A stretch of DNA of 64,000 bases from positions 1-64,000 of the forward strand of contig JAIPMN010000470.1 in the NCBI GenBank assembly GCA_020650975.1, in the 5' to 3' direction. Of the stretch, positions 37,578 to 49,096 are shown piece after piece. Below the pieces are notes generated by a model. That model was not told the origin of the DNA. It saw only the letters and a list, made by a program, of their open reading frames with translations, and did not search any database. The DNA is from Apostichopus californicus (taxonomy: Eukaryota > Echinodermata > Holothuroidea > Aspidochirotida > Stichopodidae). The translations under genes and the position numbers were made by a program. Numbering within the stretch: the stretch's first letter is position 1; each line of letters begins with the position of its first letter.

Positions 37578-39583
37578 CCTGCTGACAATCACCCACTCAT
37601 GAGTCATATATATTGGTATGAAGAAGAATGGATGCTTCTTGTATGTTTATCTATTCAATTAACAAGACGTATTCTGCATGTAATTGTGGTACTGATGTGC
37701 TGTTCTCACTTTCCCACCCCATACAGTAATGAGGACACTGGGTTGTGGGATAAGTGACGGTGGTGGTTAAGTGTAAGCTCCATGGAGAGAAGAGGTACAT
37801 GTGGTTTAAACATAGTGAGTTAACCAGCAGCGGTGAGCAATTAATCATTACAGAGTGGAATAACATGAATTGCATAACTTTAAATTACAAAACATACTAA
37901 ACCCTGTTACCATGGAAAATATGTATACTAACAGCATACCAATATTGCCATATTCACATGCCACAGCCATGCATGAGTACATGACTAACCCTGGGGTAAC
38001 CTAGCATTTCTTTGTGACCAAAAACAGGATGTAGCATGTGAATGGCCCTTTAGTGCTAGTCTTGATGGTAAATCCATACAGTATCAGTGAAACCAGTGTA
38101 AAATGAACACTGGCAGATTGAAGAGATGTTTACCATGAATGAATATTCATCAGTAGGGCTCCAACAACCTTCAATAATAATCAATACTGGTTTCAATTAC
38201 ATTGTCCTTTATCTTTGTGAACTGCAGGGTTCAAAAACTGTTGTATAAGCAATGGATGTTAGTTATACCTTACATTTATTGACAGTATTAAAATATAAAT
38301 CAAACTCAATGGGATTGAATTGGCTGGTCATTATTTTTACAAGGTTGTTCTACACAGAGATGCTTTATTGGATGATATGGTTTATTTCTTTAAGTGAATC
38401 ATCACAACTGCCTGATTCAAACTCTATATCCTGTATGTTTCTGTTGAACTGATGATATCCAACGTGAAATCACTAAAGGGATAATGATGGCATATAAGGT
38501 TTGAGTCTTCTCAAAGAAATCCTACCACTCTTATGGCTCTTATCACTATGTCCCCTGCAGGAAAAAAAAAAGTCTGACAAAACTACTCTGTGTAAACGAT
38601 ATTTTATAAATCTGTAAAGGATTTGATGTAGGTGGGGCACTAACATGATGTACACACTGAAGCTACCACTCCCCCCCCCCCTCCTCACCCAACCCCTTCA
38701 TACTTACACAACATATTTAAAGTCAATTTTCACTCAAGTTTTTGCTCAAAGATTGTTATTCATACTATCAGTTTGTTTGAAAAGTGCATGAGGTGTTCAT
38801 GACTACATGATGTTTTGATATGTTAAAATAAAGGATGAAAGTAAGGATTGAATGTAGAGGAAATATCGCGTGTATAAAAGATGTTAATAAATTAATATAT
38901 GGAAGTGCAATTGAATTTAAGGTTGTTCTGTACTTATTCTTTTGTGATTTGTGTCATGAACAATTTTATTTTTAGCTCATCTTTGTTTTTATTAAAGGAA
39001 CATTTTCCCCTCGTATTTTCATATATTTGATTGTGTTGTTTGACCAGTATTATACAACCATATTCCAATAAACAGGTCTGACTAATTCATTGATCTGTAA
39101 TAAGGTGGCTATAATTGTGATTGGCCAATTGATGACAGTAACTCCCCTGTCCCCAAATCAACGCCCATGACTTTAACAGACTGGGAAAGTACCATGACAG
39201 TTGAGACCGAGGTATTCATAGGTATCACATTTGATCTATGAATGTACAGTTAAAGTTGGAGGGATCTTCAATCTTTTCCAGGGTTCTGCTCTTCAGTTTT
39301 CCCCTCGTGGGTGCGAAATAATTTACTTCAAACTGTTGCCAATTCACATCGTTTTCTCCACTGCCACAGATGCAGCTCTTGTTCGTTAATAATAGTAATT
39401 CCAAATTTTGATGGTTGGTTGTTACTCGCTACCAACCTGTGGTTTGTTTCCATGGTTTGAGGAAACTTAGTCGCCAAAAGGGGTTTTCCCTGACCTTGCC
39501 CTCGTTCATATCCATCGGCCTCCAGGGCCAGAGCTCTCATTGCAGTCTGCTGTACCGCCACCATCAGTTACCAAACTAACAAA
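37578..39583 (+). other. ISCA2 3' UTR, intergenic spacer and WDR20 promoter
   Basis: A 2.0 kb gap between two head-to-tail genes. Polyadenylation signals AATAAA at 38827-38832 and 39067-39072 are candidates for the ISCA2 transcript end. From about 39300 the DNA becomes richer in GC and CpG up to the WDR20 start, consistent with a promoter and 5' UTR. Minus-strand frames at 39328-39564 and 39506-39715 are shadows of this CpG-rich stretch and exon 1. Confidence 0.65.
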
Positions 39584-39829
39584 ATGGCCGCTTCGGAGGG
39601 AGGTGGCAAAGAAGAGGTAAAGCAGCAATTTAACACCAGAGAAGGGGTGTACAAGCTGATGCGACTTTCTGAATACTCGAAACCAACCAGGCTCACATAT
39701 AATTCTCAAAATCATTTACCAGTGAAAGTTTCGTTCATTAGCCTCGACGACGGTGATGTTTGCAACGACATGATATTTTTCAACATCGGCCGAGAGCTAT
39801 ACTTCTATCCGTACAAAGGTGTACGAAAG
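39584..39829 (+). CDS. WDR20: WDR20, coding exon 1
   Basis: Codes residues 1-82. It starts MAASEGGGKEEVKQQF and continues REGVYKLM, SEYSKPTRL, VKVSFISLDD and NIGRELYFYPYKGVRK. Human WDR20 begins MATEGGGKE and has REGLYKLL, SEYSRPNRV, VRVSF and NVGRELYFYIYKGVRK in the same order. The ATG has a good context (CAAAATGG). The exon ends with AAG before a GTACTG donor, and reading on would stop after VLNVF. WDR20 is a WD40 protein that binds the UAF1 (WDR48)-USP12/USP46 deubiquitinase complexes and stimulates them. The complete model here is 541 aa against 569 in human. Confidence 0.97.
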
Positions 39830-40456
39830 GTACTGAACGTGTTTTAACACTGGTGTTCAATACGAGGAAGCTTAACGTTAATTTTGTGTGCATAGCCTAG
39901 GCCTAGTATAACGTCTACAATGGTTCTGTGTGTATGCACTACTGCTAGCCTACCTCTCACTACTACACTACAAGAAGGAATTGCTATGCTTCAGGCATCT
40001 TAAGTTTGTGATATGTACATGTTTCATTGCTCGTAGCATAGTAAGTACCATTGATTAGCTATCACCTTAAGTTAGGGTAGCAAAATAAATTGAACGATGG
40101 ATTGAAACTAACAAGCCTTAAAAATACTTAATACTAGGCCCAATTTTTTAATATTATGTACTATTTAGGCTTACCGACTTCACTGAAAGTTTCATGAGCA
40201 TCAATGTAACTAAGAACAATATAAAGATAAAAGATAAACACTTCTGTTTAATTTGGTAGAGGCTTAGGCTAGGGCTACATGTTATTATTAAGAGCAAAAT
40301 AAAGCAAATATACTGTCACTTGGCTAACACTCACCCAGTATGATTCCATTAGAAATATAATGCATTTCCACAGGGAAGTTGTGGAAAATGTCTCCTAACC
40401 GCATAAAATGTCAAGTCCCAAAAGGAAATCATTTCTGATTTTTGCAAACGAAGTGA

Positions 40457-40483
40457 TTATTCGCAGGGCAGCCCTGCGAATAA
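40457..40483. repeat. Perfect 27-nt palindrome (13-bp arms)
   Basis: TTATTCGCAGGGC, one central A, then GCCCTGCGAATAA. Followed after a short spacer by a half copy (TTCGCAGGGCTG, 40501-40512). It is the same motif that forms the core of the array at 41690-41960. Confidence 0.92.
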
Positions 40484-41689
40484 CATACACAGACACCTTG
40501 TTCGCAGGGCTGTGACGATTTTGAAAATAGGTTTATTATTGGCTTTCAATGACATCATTTTTTATGTGACTTTATTCATTTGACCTCAAACCCGAAGTTC
40601 TTTCATTTCTTTCAGAATCAGATTCACCGTCTTTGCCGTTTTTTTTATGGAGAAATGTTCCTGCTACATTTTAAGTGTCATGAATTATTAGGAAAATATT
40701 GTTTTTGAACCGACTGACATAAGAAGAACTTACTTGCATTTGCACATTAAATTTACGATTCAGCCCTAGGGGCCTAGGCCCTAAGTCTGTAAGTTCTAAC
40801 GTAGGTAGCCTAGCCTAAAGTACATGTCGCAAGCGTTACTGTTAATTGGGCTAGGCTAAATGGACTAACCAATGGTTTGCTACTGCCTAGGCATGCTAAC
40901 GTTAGGTGTAGGCAGTGATTATAATATGAAAGGATGGAACAGTTGGCCCCAAGAAACTGGCTCATTAGGAAATTTCTCAGGTCCCCATACTGATATCAAT
41001 TTCAAAATGTGTATGAGGCAAAAGCTAGTTTCAGGGACATCAAATATCATATGTTAAGGGTCCCAGATTTATGAGATGCAAAAAGGGCTTCTGAAAAGTC
41101 AATTTTGGGGTCCCCAATTATGCCAATCTTTATGGCCCCATAACGTCAAAGATAGGTTCTACTTAAGCCTATGAAAGGGGCTTGAAAGGCCGGTTTTGCT
41201 ATTGATACCAGTCAGTTAAGGGGCCTTGAAAAGGCCAACCTTTTGGGCCCAAATAGTCTTAGCCACTTCATAAGCTAATTTTTGGAACCCCAGCAGTTCA
41301 ATTTTAAAAGCTTATTTGAAGGCAGCTTACTTTGGGATTCCCCAAAAGCCGACATTGCCTTAAAGCCAATATGGACAAGGGTGTGACACCCCCCCCCCCC
41401 CCCCAAAACCTGTACATGCAAATGAGCAGTCACTCTGCAAAAACAAAGGTGAAAATGATCGAGGGATGACATATTTTTATGTTGGCGGTACTAATGCTAG
41501 ACTGGTTCAATCTTAAGGCCCTAGGCTCCCAAAACCAATCCTAGCAGCATTAAGATAGGACTCCCAAAGGCCAATAAATTCCCCAAAATATAGGGGCTCC
41601 CAATTAAGACTCTCCAAAAGCCAGCTCTGGTGCCCAAAAAGCAAACCCGAATAGCCCCAAAAGTTACTGAGCCCGTTAACCAAGTCTAA

Positions 41690-41960
41690 GGCTGCCCTGT
41701 GAATAAGGTGTATGTGTCTGGCTATTCGCAGGGCAGCCCTGCAAATAACATGCTTGTGTCCGGCTATTTGCAGGGCTGCCCTGTGAATAAGGTGTATGTG
41801 TCTGGCTATTCGCAGGGCTGCCCTGCAAATAAGGTGTCTGTGTTCGGCTGTTTGCAGGGCTGCCCTGTGAATAAGATGCTTGTGTCCGGCTATTTGCAGG
41901 GCTGCCCTGCAAATAAGATGTTTGTGTCTGGCTATTCGCAGGGCTGCCCTGCGAATAAGC
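41690..41960. repeat. Palindrome-cored minisatellite, 42-bp unit, about six copies
   Basis: Units start at 41720, 41762 and 41804 and continue at the same 42-bp pitch. Each has GGCTATTYGCAGGGC, A or T, GCCCTGYRAATAA and a spacer of the GGTGTATGTGTCT / CATGCTTGTGTCC type. The core is a near-perfect inverted repeat in every copy. Since 42 is 14 codons, frames stay open on both strands (41513-42010 minus; 41699-42025 plus) and encode a repeated 14-residue pseudo-peptide. Confidence 0.94.
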
Positions 41961-42578
41961 CCCACCTTTTGCAAAATATGCCCTCTATAGTTTCTAGGAC
42001 GTTTGGTCACCCTGTGATCCTGTGATAGGACTGTGCACCTGCTTTATAATATGAGGGAAAAAAAACTGTTTCTTCTCCACTAAATAGACCTCAACAGCTT
42101 GCGAATACAAGCAGCGACCTTCATTTGAGTGCACTCATGTATTTATCCATCACCAAACATTGACTATGACTAGGAGCCATAACAATTATCTAGTGTTGAT
42201 CAATACATATTTTTATAATAAAAGACTCGACCTCAAATGAGGCTCACTTATAAATAAGTCCTCATGTTTAAACTTCATCCAGATGGTATATAAAGTAATG
42301 AATTACTGTATATATTTAGGCCTCATGTGGGTAATAATGTCAGCAATCAAGGGTTAAACTTTCTTTTGAAGAATTAGTGTTTGATGGTATATGTTATGTT
42401 GAATATAAGTTCATGTAAAATTGTGTGTGTTCTTAGGCACAAGAAAGCATATTTTTGGCCTTAAAACCTTAGACAAACCACTGCAGTCAAACTAGGTTTT
42501 TGTACTAACATCAACACAAGTTTACAATCATTAGGGTCATGTCTTATTTCTGCCTGTTTCAAATTTCAGTTAGCAAAC

Positions 42579-42717
42579 AGATATATATATATGTATGTAT
42601 GAATTGTCAATTGTCAACAACTCTGTAACTGGACCAAATACATTAATCTTGGAGTGACTAGAATTGGGGACCTTATGATTGGAAGGCACTGGCGTTAACC
42701 ACTGAGCTAGCACTCCG
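42579..42717 (-). mobile_element. tRNA-like SINE (minus orientation)
   Basis: Read on the minus strand from 42717, GGAGTGCTAGCTCAGTGG is an acceptor stem followed by a box A (TAGCTCAGTGG). AATTCTAGTCACTCC is a decayed T-arm and 3' acceptor that pairs with the GGAGTG start. The loop CTTCCAA would give a glycine TCC-type anticodon. Past the tRNA part come TGGTCCAGTTACAGAGTTGT, TGACAATT and an ATACATACATATATAT tail. A tRNA-like head, short body and simple-repeat tail suggest a SINE. A lone tRNA pseudogene is less likely. Confidence 0.65.
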
Positions 42718-44340
42718 TATTATATATTGTTCAATATTATATATTCAATTCATATTATATATTCAAGTCAATTTAAGTCAATTTTTATTTCTCATATTTT
42801 CATACAGAAGAAAACATAACACACCTGTATTACAATGTACAGAAAACTAGCATAATATGAAGGACATTAGAGAACAAATACTGTTTATGGGCTGGTGATC
42901 ATATATTCACACATTGTGCATTGCATGCATTGTATTCCATCATGTATCAAGTGTGCGTATTGTGATCCGTACACGTGCATATTGTTCCGGCTGAAGGAAC
43001 TTAGGAACAAGTAACACTCTATTGATACCTTGTTTTATTCGTGCAGCTAAATTCCTTGACGTGTTTCAACCACTGATAATCAAGTCGCATATGATTTTTT
43101 TGTGTTCCCATGACTAATTCAAACTAAATATCATAACTATCTAGTTAGTAAGGTCTGTTAGGGTATTGTTTTGGATACAGCATTTCACATCCATTACTGG
43201 ATGTGAAATCATGATAAGCCAGATCTAAACGTCTGTGTACATGCATGCATGCCAAATGCATTTAAGCATGATACTCACAGAAACTGTCGATATGTGCAAT
43301 TCCCTGGGGCAAGGGACAACAGCAATTTTGTGAATGAATATAGTTGAATTGGGTACCTTGTTTTACGCAACAGAAATTTCACTCCAGTTTACCTACCGTA
43401 GATTGTTGCATCTTCTCAGTTCAAGGGTCGTGTTAATACTTGAATTTTAATGTAAACTACCAGATGCTGGAACTTGTTGCCCAAATTTAGTCTCTAAAAT
43501 TTGTAAATATTGGTTGATTGTGGAATTTGCCTGATATTGGTATTTTCTATAATTAGCATGTGCACATTGTTCCGGTGAAAAAAGAGTAATTAAATCCACT
43601 TTCAGCAAGTTCATGTTATGAAATGAAGTACACATTAGCCCCTTGTTTTAAATGATTTCAAAAGCTGAAGTACTTCAATGTGGAATACCATTATCTGAGA
43701 TGGTAAAACATTTGGAGTGCCTACTAAACCCAATCAATATCTTCATTTTGAGAATAAGACATGCAAATATTCCAAGAAGTTGAATCGTTGACATTTTACC
43801 TTTAGGGCAGCATTCGTCTAGCAGAGTTGTCTATCTGCTGCACTTTTGTTATGTCTATTCTATCGCAATGTTCCATAGGAATGCTTAAAACTCTTTCAGC
43901 TCTCTCGAAAAGAGAAAAGGAAAGGAGAACAAGAAGAAGAAGATAAAAGGTGTCAGGTGGTCATTAGTCTTTGCAGTTGATAGCAGTTCTATCCCAGTTG
44001 TCCCAAGTTGTCTTGGCGTTTTATTATTAAAATATTGTCAGTCTGCCTTACATCTTCCATAAGATCTGTTGAAAGTATCTGTCTGATTTTGCCTACCCTA
44101 TATTTAAGTTTTACTATTTTCATAGTCTTATCAATTTTCCCCACAAAAATGTTCCCTACCTGAAGGGGCTGCTCTCCGTGCAGCTTGAACAGGACCTCAT
44201 CCCAACACACACCCCGCACATCTATCGATCTGTTGTTTGCTATGAAATATAAGGGGCATTCTAAAGGTTTTAAGGATTTATTTATTTCACATGTTTTTGC
44301 TGTTCACTAGATGTTACATTGAAAGCCCGAACAGTTTTAA

Positions 44341-44720
44341 GTTTTAGCACTGTGACATCTTTCATCGAACAAGTCTTCAAATTCATGGACTGTAAACTGA
44401 GCTACTTAACTCTGTGGTTTTGGCTTTTGGCTTTATAGATATGGTATTGTAAGAGATTCGGAGCAGGGTACTTGCCAGCAGCTAGCTGAGCAGCAGGCTT
44501 TTTGAGATTCCCCCTAGTGGTTACGAAGTGTGGGGACAGTTAACCACTATATTTCAAATACAACAGGCTAAATGAAGAATAAGACTGGCTGTCGGGTTTA
44601 GTATGTACAATAGCTATATTAGCACTGTGACATCCTTTACCAAACAAGTCTTCAAAATCATGGACTGTAAACTTAGTTTTCTTTAGCTCTGTAGTTTTGG
44701 TTTATTGGCCTTATAGATCC
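44341..44720. repeat. Diverged duplication, ~276-bp offset
   Basis: 44341-44443 and 44617-44720 share TAGCACTGTGACATC, AACAAGTCTTCAAA, TCATGGACTGTAAACT and TTTATAGAT / CTTATAGAT in the same order. Confidence 0.8.
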
Positions 44721-45788
44721 TAGGGATAACCTTTCTCTGGTACTTTTGAAGTACTTTGTTTACCATTTAGTATGATACATGCAGTGAAGTCATCAATTTG
44801 TTGGAATTGTAGCAGTTTCTTCTTCTTTTCCTATACTGTTAAGCTCTGCTTCTCAATCCTTGGCATTTTGTATTTAGCTTACAGTGTTGCAGATGGAGTG
44901 CTGTGTGCTGATATTATGAGCTCATCTTGATTTAAGTACTGTAGATCTGTATACTGTGTACATATCCTGCATGGAGACACTTGTACAGATATGGTGGTGT
45001 ATGCATTACCTCACACTGGGAATTATCTGTAAATTGAAGTGCAGTAACTCAAACAATTTTATCAGCTAATATCATCAGACTTTGAACAAACTGAGGGCTC
45101 TTACAAGCGGTCGCTGGATGAAACTCTTTGACAGCGTATATGGGGAGATATAGCAGCAGAAAGTGGATGTGAACTATGGTGTAGAGGTCCTAGAAATGGG
45201 TTGTTCAAACACATGTCAAAACACATGATATGCATGTGAGTAAACACAATGTCATGCAGTGTAAAAATATGACGATGGGATGGGTACTTCAGTGCTCAGC
45301 TGAAGCTGTTCACAACCACAGTCAGCTCTGTATTCATGAAGTGAATATTGGCTAACCAAGTAACCATATTCCCAAGCATCTAATGGAGGTGAGAAAGACA
45401 GACAGCTTCGCGATCAGAAATTCATTAATGGTGTAATAATTCAAATTATATTCCATTTCAAGTGAGCATTATAAAGTTTTGTAAATATACTTACTGTATA
45501 TCTACAAATGCTTGTAACTGAACATGATACTCAACTTTTGAACCTCCAAATTTACAAAAAATTTAACATTTCAAATGAACGTTAGAAGGCCTCAAATTGT
45601 CCTGAACCTGTACATCTACACAGAACTTCAGAAATTTGCAGGTTGTACTCATAAATTGACTCAACTTCAAGTGGGCATTACAAAGTCAAAATATTGTTTA
45701 AACGGGCTTTTACACACATCCTCAGAAATTTAGAATGCCATAGTACCTTACTTGAGGTTATCATGCCATTGCATTCACTGATGTCTGT

Positions 45789-45845
45789 GAGACATGATGC
45801 TGATGAGATATGATGCTGATGAGATATGATGCTGATGATACATCA
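45789..45845. repeat. 18-bp microsatellite-like triplication
   Basis: GATGCTGATGAGATAT repeated three times at an 18-bp pitch, ending in GATGATACATCAGC. Confidence 0.8.
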
Positions 45846-48557
45846 GCAGCAAATAATGTCCAATATTTGTTCACCTTTATATCACTGATTTGAATACATA
45901 CTTTAAAGTGGCTTTGTGACTAGGGCAACAAACAGCCTCAAGCAAAGTCAATTTCAAAAGTTTGGTTTTTACTTTGCTTTCCTTTTTTAAAGAACATCTC
46001 CGTTGCTTTGATTGCTTTTTTAACTTGGTAAATGAGAAAAGCAGCAATGTGATGACCAAATAATTGTCAGGTCAGTACATGCATACACATTATGATTAAA
46101 AGCTAAAAACAATTCAATTCAAATCTCTATAATTGACACAGTGTGTGCAGCTTAATGGCTTGGTAGAAAGAAATGGCTTGTCTTAGAGCATGAGAGCATG
46201 CCCCCTCCCTCCCCCTTACTGTTGGCTGCTATTGTATGTGGGATGTGTGACACAAGGGGACCATGTTGAATTTGTTGTGGTAAAAATCTCAGCCAAATCG
46301 GGAAGATCCTGGGAGCTTGAGGGTATAACCCCCAACCCTTCTTTTTCTTAAACCATGCACAAAAGTTCCAAGTGGTTATCAGTACAACCATGTAGTCTAT
46401 ATATGTCTCAGAATGCACCATCTGATGTCTGTGAAAGACTCTCACCCACTCGTACACGGGAGTTAATTGCAGCATCTCCAGTGTCACCTCTCCTGGTACA
46501 AAAACGTTCATTGATTTTATATAATTTTCCCTCTTCCCACTCCTTTGACAATTCTATGTTAGTCACAATCCCATTCCCCTAGATGGCTGATGTCCTCCAG
46601 TACCTATGCCCTTCACCCAGGGCTGTCAAAACTTCCTGGATATATGCCAGTGGTAACTTTTGGTATAAATTTGTACACACTTCTCTGTCTTCTCTCAAGC
46701 CACCAAAACCCATCATTCTACTGTACCTTGACCAGAACAGAAACAGTACATTAAATATAACTTAATGATATATTTACATAAATGCTCAAATTGAACCAAA
46801 AGATGAGTTACTACAGCGTATTACTTACTGCTTAATGAGAGTTCATGAAACACTCAATTACATTTGATGCAAACTCATATCAAGGTGATTTTGTGATTTG
46901 ACTAAGGAAAGAGTACAGTAAGTACATGTAATGTGTCTCAATTTCATTAAAATTGTTAAATTGATAGAGATTTTACATTTTGGCAGTGCTGATCGTATGT
47001 CATCTCTACAAGTAAACCATCCTGCCACTCAGGTTGAGGAAGCTCTCTCTCTCTCTTCATTTGATATTTACACAACACTTTACTCATTGATGTGGAAGTC
47101 CAGCTAGGTGTTTTGTTGGACTATATTATAGTTTCAATAACGTTAAAGCACTAGTACGTCTCTTGCACCTGCATCTAACATTGTCTTAAACCTGATGACA
47201 TTTCAAGTAGTCAATACAGATATATGCAGAGTATTTCCATTGGACTGCAAGATAAACACAAGGTTCCAGTAGTCCTTGATAACAATTGTAAAGATAACAC
47301 ACTAGTTACTGTTTTTTCTGTATTGTGGTCGGTAGACACTAGTTTGCTTGTGATGATGAAGCCATGTGGCACATCAAGTGCTTGCTTGTAACTGATGGGG
47401 TCAAAGTGTGTCTTGTTAATGAACTTCAATTATGACATTAAAGGGACCATTTCAATGAAACATATTAGGCTGGGATGTTGTAGTAGTATATAGTCACATG
47501 GTATGTCATAATGTCACAGCTCATAGGGACCATCCATCTCATTGTGACAAATCTAACAAGATACTGTACCGTATGTCACATGACAACCATACGACAGCTG
47601 TTGCCATGGAATCTTCTGTTCCTTGTACTCTGTTTTTTATCATCCCATAACTGCAACTTAAAAGTGACCTGATATTTTAATCCAATTCAAAATTAAATTA
47701 TTTGAAGCACAGGTTAAATGTAAGGAGTGAAATCAGCAGGAATTTCAGTAGTTCTTCCGTCCTAGTTCTTTGTAGCTGTTACTTTAGTGTGATTAGTGTC
47801 ACCACTACAGAAATCTTCCTGGAGATGTGCCTAGCATGGAGCGTTCAAGCTATTGGCCGAGAAGTACAACATAATAATTTTTCATGATTTTTGAGTGGAT
47901 TTATCTTCCAAGCGTAGGCAAATATTGATATTACTGACAAGCACTTTGGCAGTTTGCCGATATAACTAAAAATAGTCAGAACTGTACATAAAAAGATTCT
48001 TCGCCCTAAGCTTACCATATTTTAGGCTACCATAGAAGAAACACTACTTTCTGGATCATTTTGTGAATATGATACTGGTTGTTATATCCATACCAAGAAC
48101 TAAAACATTGTTGAGAAAGTACATACTTTTCATGTTTGGGCAAAGTAATGTTGGAAAAGGCCATTGAAAGAATTGAGTTGATTAGGGCATTCATTAACCA
48201 TGGCTTTTTCAATAAGGAAGCATTTTTTTCTTTGATTTGTGGGAGTGCTAATTGTGTAAAACAAGAGTAGTTTGACTAAAGATATGAAAGAAGTGTCACA
48301 GTTGCTTAGAAATTGAAGATGTAGCATTTTAGTGCACTATCCAGGCACCCCCCCCCCCCTCCTCCACTCTCAGCTATCAGTTATAATTTCTGCAGTATCA
48401 ATATCTTGCAATAATTTGGAGGATTTGAACTCCCCAAAAATACTCTCAGCAATGTTGACCAGAGTAAACTTTGGAGGTGTTATTGACATCTTTCAATAAG
48501 AATTGGGAAAGTTAATGTTCACAGGAAAGACAAACCCAACCCATTACATTATTGGTG

Positions 48558-48590
48558 CAGGGAGTGCTACTTTAGAGTAGCAGCTCCCTG
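48558..48590. other. Short strong hairpin
   Basis: CAGGGAGTGCTACT and AGTAGCAGCTCCCTG are inverted complements apart from one bulged base, with loop TTAG. The flanks do not extend the stem. Confidence 0.8.
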
Positions 48591-49010
48591 ATCGGTGTAT
48601 GTTATAGATAGAGATCACTGACATGAACGTCTTCTTGATTTAAATTTAGATTTAAAATCTTATTCCAGATCTTAGCATTTTACAACACAGCTTTAATGAT
48701 CCTTCACAAACATGTAAAGACTTGATCAAGTCCAAAATATAACATCAGTGAGACGTGTGCATCCATTTTGTATTTTGTTTTTCTTTGTTTATTATAATGT
48801 TTATTTCCTTCCTGTGTTAGTTTTGCAAATTCTGAATCTAACACATTGAATCTGTTAACATGACCTGACGATGGTATTAGTTTTCAGTGTCAATACTGTA
48901 ATCAATCTACGTTGAAAATATGAGAAGAAAAACATAGGGAAAGTGAAATGTGTTAGATCCTATTGCCATTAAGACATCACAGATTTACAGTATAAAATGG
49001 CAGCTCCCAG

Positions 49011-49096
49011 ACATGACATTTATTCCAGGATATCTCCCAAACAGAGCAAGATTTTAATTAGCTCTGTGTGGGAGTTGTTTGTTACAAATGTCATGT
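49011..49096. other. 86-nt two-part hairpin (pre-miRNA-sized inverted repeat)
   Basis: The outer stem is ACATGACATTT (49011-49021) with AAATGTCATGT (49086-49096), a perfect 11 bp. The inner stem is CTCCCAAACAGAGC (49034-49047) with GCTCTGTGTGGGAG (49061-49074), 13 of 14 matched. A near-symmetric 12/11-nt internal loop and a 13-nt terminal loop complete it. It may be a decayed MITE or a structured intronic RNA. Confidence 0.8.

Noticed and set aside
41513-42025. 165-codon minus-strand and 108-codon plus-strand frames with a 14-residue repeat
   Set aside because: Produced by the 42-bp minisatellite, whose unit is a multiple of three. No coding flanks.
42640-42717. A functional tRNA-Gly gene
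   Set aside because: The tRNA-like head has a decayed box B and poor anticodon stem and is joined to a SINE-like body and tail, so it is called a SINE rather than a tRNA gene.
43989-44219. Minus-strand frame of 76 codons starting MRGVCWDEVLFKL
   Set aside because: Looks somewhat protein-like, and the adjacent CTTCTTCTTCTT run hints at a transposon tail, but no family could be named and there is no terminal repeat or promoter to define an element.
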